Source of the DNA: UBA668 sp041918155
GTDB lineage: Bacteria > Actinomycetota > Acidimicrobiia > Acidimicrobiales > Ilumatobacteraceae
Direction of reading: 5' to 3'
DNA: 64,000 nt
Assembly (NCBI GenBank): GCA_041918155.1
Contig: JAYRWH010000068.1
Location: 28,445-92,444, forward strand
Positions 63,297 through 64,000 of the stretch are shown piece by piece. Each line of letters begins with the position of its first letter. The stretch's first letter is position 1. The position numbers and the translations under genes were made by a program. The notes below the pieces were generated by a model. That model did no database searches. It was not told the origin of the DNA and was given only the letters and a program-made list of their open reading frames with translations.

Positions 63297-64000
63297 GTGA
63301 ACGGTGCTCAGAGTGTTGTCCAGACATTGCTCGACAGTGGTGTGGAAGTGTGCTTCGCCAACCCGGGGACGTCGGAGATGCACTTCGTCGCCGCCCTCGA
63401 CGGTGCTGGCGCTGACGGGCAGCGCATGCGCGCCGTGCTCGGCCTGTTCGAGGGCGTGGTCACTGGCATGGCCGACGGCTACGGCCGCATGGCGGGCAGG
63501 CCGGCGGCAACGCTCCTGCACCTCGGCCCCGGCCTCGGCAACGGCCTCGCCAACCTGCACAACGCCCGCCGCGCGGGCACGCCGGTGGTCAACATCGTCG
63601 GCGACCACGCGACGTACCATCTGCAGTACGACGCGCCCCTCACCTCCGATGTCGAGGGCATCGCCCGGCCCGTGTCCGATTGGGTGCACACGTCCACCGC
63701 GGCCCGCTCGGCCGCGGCCGACACCGCCCGCGCCGTCCAGGCGGCGATGCAGTACCCGCGCCAGGTGGCGACCCTGATCCTCCCCGCGGACGCGGCGTGG
63801 AACGCGGCCGAGGGCCCGGCCCCGGCGCTTCCGTTCGCCACCCCGGCCCCCGTGAGCGCCGACGCGGTGGCCCGCGTGGCGGCCGCCTTGCGCAGCGGCA
63901 AGCGCACCGCGATCCTGCTGGCCGGCGACGGCCTTGGCGAGGAGGGTCTGCTCGCGGCCGGTCGCGTGGCCGCGGCGACCGGCGCCCGCCTGTTGTGCGA
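63297..64000 (+). CDS. thiamine-diphosphate-dependent enzyme, acetolactate synthase-like (3' end outside window)
   Basis: About 234 residues are visible from GTG 63297; the frame is open to the last base. The N-terminal ThDP-binding part is clear: ANPGTSEMHFVAAL with the catalytic Glu, VTGMADGYGRMAGRPAATLLHLGPGLGNGLANLHNA. The NPGTSEM version is found in the ALS/benzoylformate decarboxylase-like branch (ALS-family proteins of unknown substrate). The reaction cannot be assigned from this part. Confidence 0.9.
   Translation, partial: MNGAQSVVQTLLDSGVEVCFANPGTSEMHFVAALDGAGADGQRMRAVLGLFEGVVTGMADGYGRMAGRPAATLLHLGPGLGNGLANLHNARRAGTPVVNIVGDHATYHLQYDAPLTSDVEGIARPVSDWVHTSTAARSAAADTARAVQAAMQYPRQVATLILPADAAWNAAEGPAPALPFATPAPVSADAVARVAAALRSGKRTAILLAGDGLGEEGLLAAGRVAAATGARLLC

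Overview
The window is about 64 kb of a very GC-rich, gene-dense genome with almost no non-coding space (the largest gap between intact genes is about 230 bp). Gene content points to an actinobacterium, most likely of the class Acidimicrobiia: DUF5719 and DUF3499 family proteins, CofE for coenzyme F420 next to a luciferase-like flavin/F420 oxidoreductase family elsewhere in the window, MenB (menaquinone), SecA with a SEC-C tail, an uninterrupted prfB, and ZAS-type anti-sigma/ECF pairs. The class-level assignment is inference. No rRNA, tRNA, CRISPR array, insertion sequence or phage gene was seen.

Layout. 0-3.6 kb: end of a large membrane protein, a DUF5719 protein and a membrane-anchored thioredoxin, linked by overlaps. 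3.6-9.8 kb: ftsH, then a divergent FGGY kinase + PLP lyase pair, DUF3499 and a CPBP protease. 9.8-19.1 kb: a GT-C-like membrane protein, phosphomannomutase, Trm112, a secreted repeat protein, ahcY, cysK and cysE (sulfur amino acid block). 19.1-26.7 kb: YczE-like protein, ComF, HAD hydrolase, secA, prfB, ftsE, ftsX (core cell-envelope block). 26.7-30.2 kb: truncated globin, SpoU methyltransferase, menB divergent from cofE, SRPBCC protein. 30.2-34.1 kb: a minus-strand operon with 1-4 bp overlaps: class III aminotransferase, Lrp regulator, psuG, GDPD lipoprotein, with a perfect inverted repeat at its head. 34.1-39.7 kb: lipoprotein, hydrolase, LLM oxidoreductase + XRE/cupin regulator, MFS transporter, ECF sigma + membrane protein. 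39.7-46.9 kb: DEAD helicase, an aldehyde dehydrogenase remnant, KAS III, RsbRD-like protein, an FAD/GcvT dehydrogenase, and an enoyl-CoA hydratase gene that appears to be cut by a nonsense mutation. 46.9-52.4 kb: acyl-CoA ligase, DUF1537 kinase + PdxA (acid-sugar catabolism), OafA-type acyltransferase. 52.4-62 kb: a probable catabolic island with two FGly-type sulfatases, haloalkane dehalogenase, MBL hydrolase, DsbA-like protein, TetR, SRPBCC, beta-propeller, monooxygenase and DinB proteins, organised around one pair of interleaved divergent promoters. 62-64 kb: anti-sigma/ECF pair and the start of a ThDP enzyme.

A window-wide theme is the promoter architecture: many first genes have a TANNNT hexamer 6-10 bp before an ATG/GTG and no Shine-Dalgarno sequence, which indicates leaderless transcripts; genes inside operons are coupled by ATGA, GTGA or TGATG overlaps. 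The most noteworthy local observations are the enoyl-CoA hydratase reading frame that continues past a TAG lying in a duplicated 18-bp unit, the interleaved divergent promoters at 55.6 kb, the Lrp-type inverted repeat at 34.06 kb, the four-cysteine insert in the class III aminotransferase, and the kinase/S1P-lyase-like pair at 5.6-8.6 kb.
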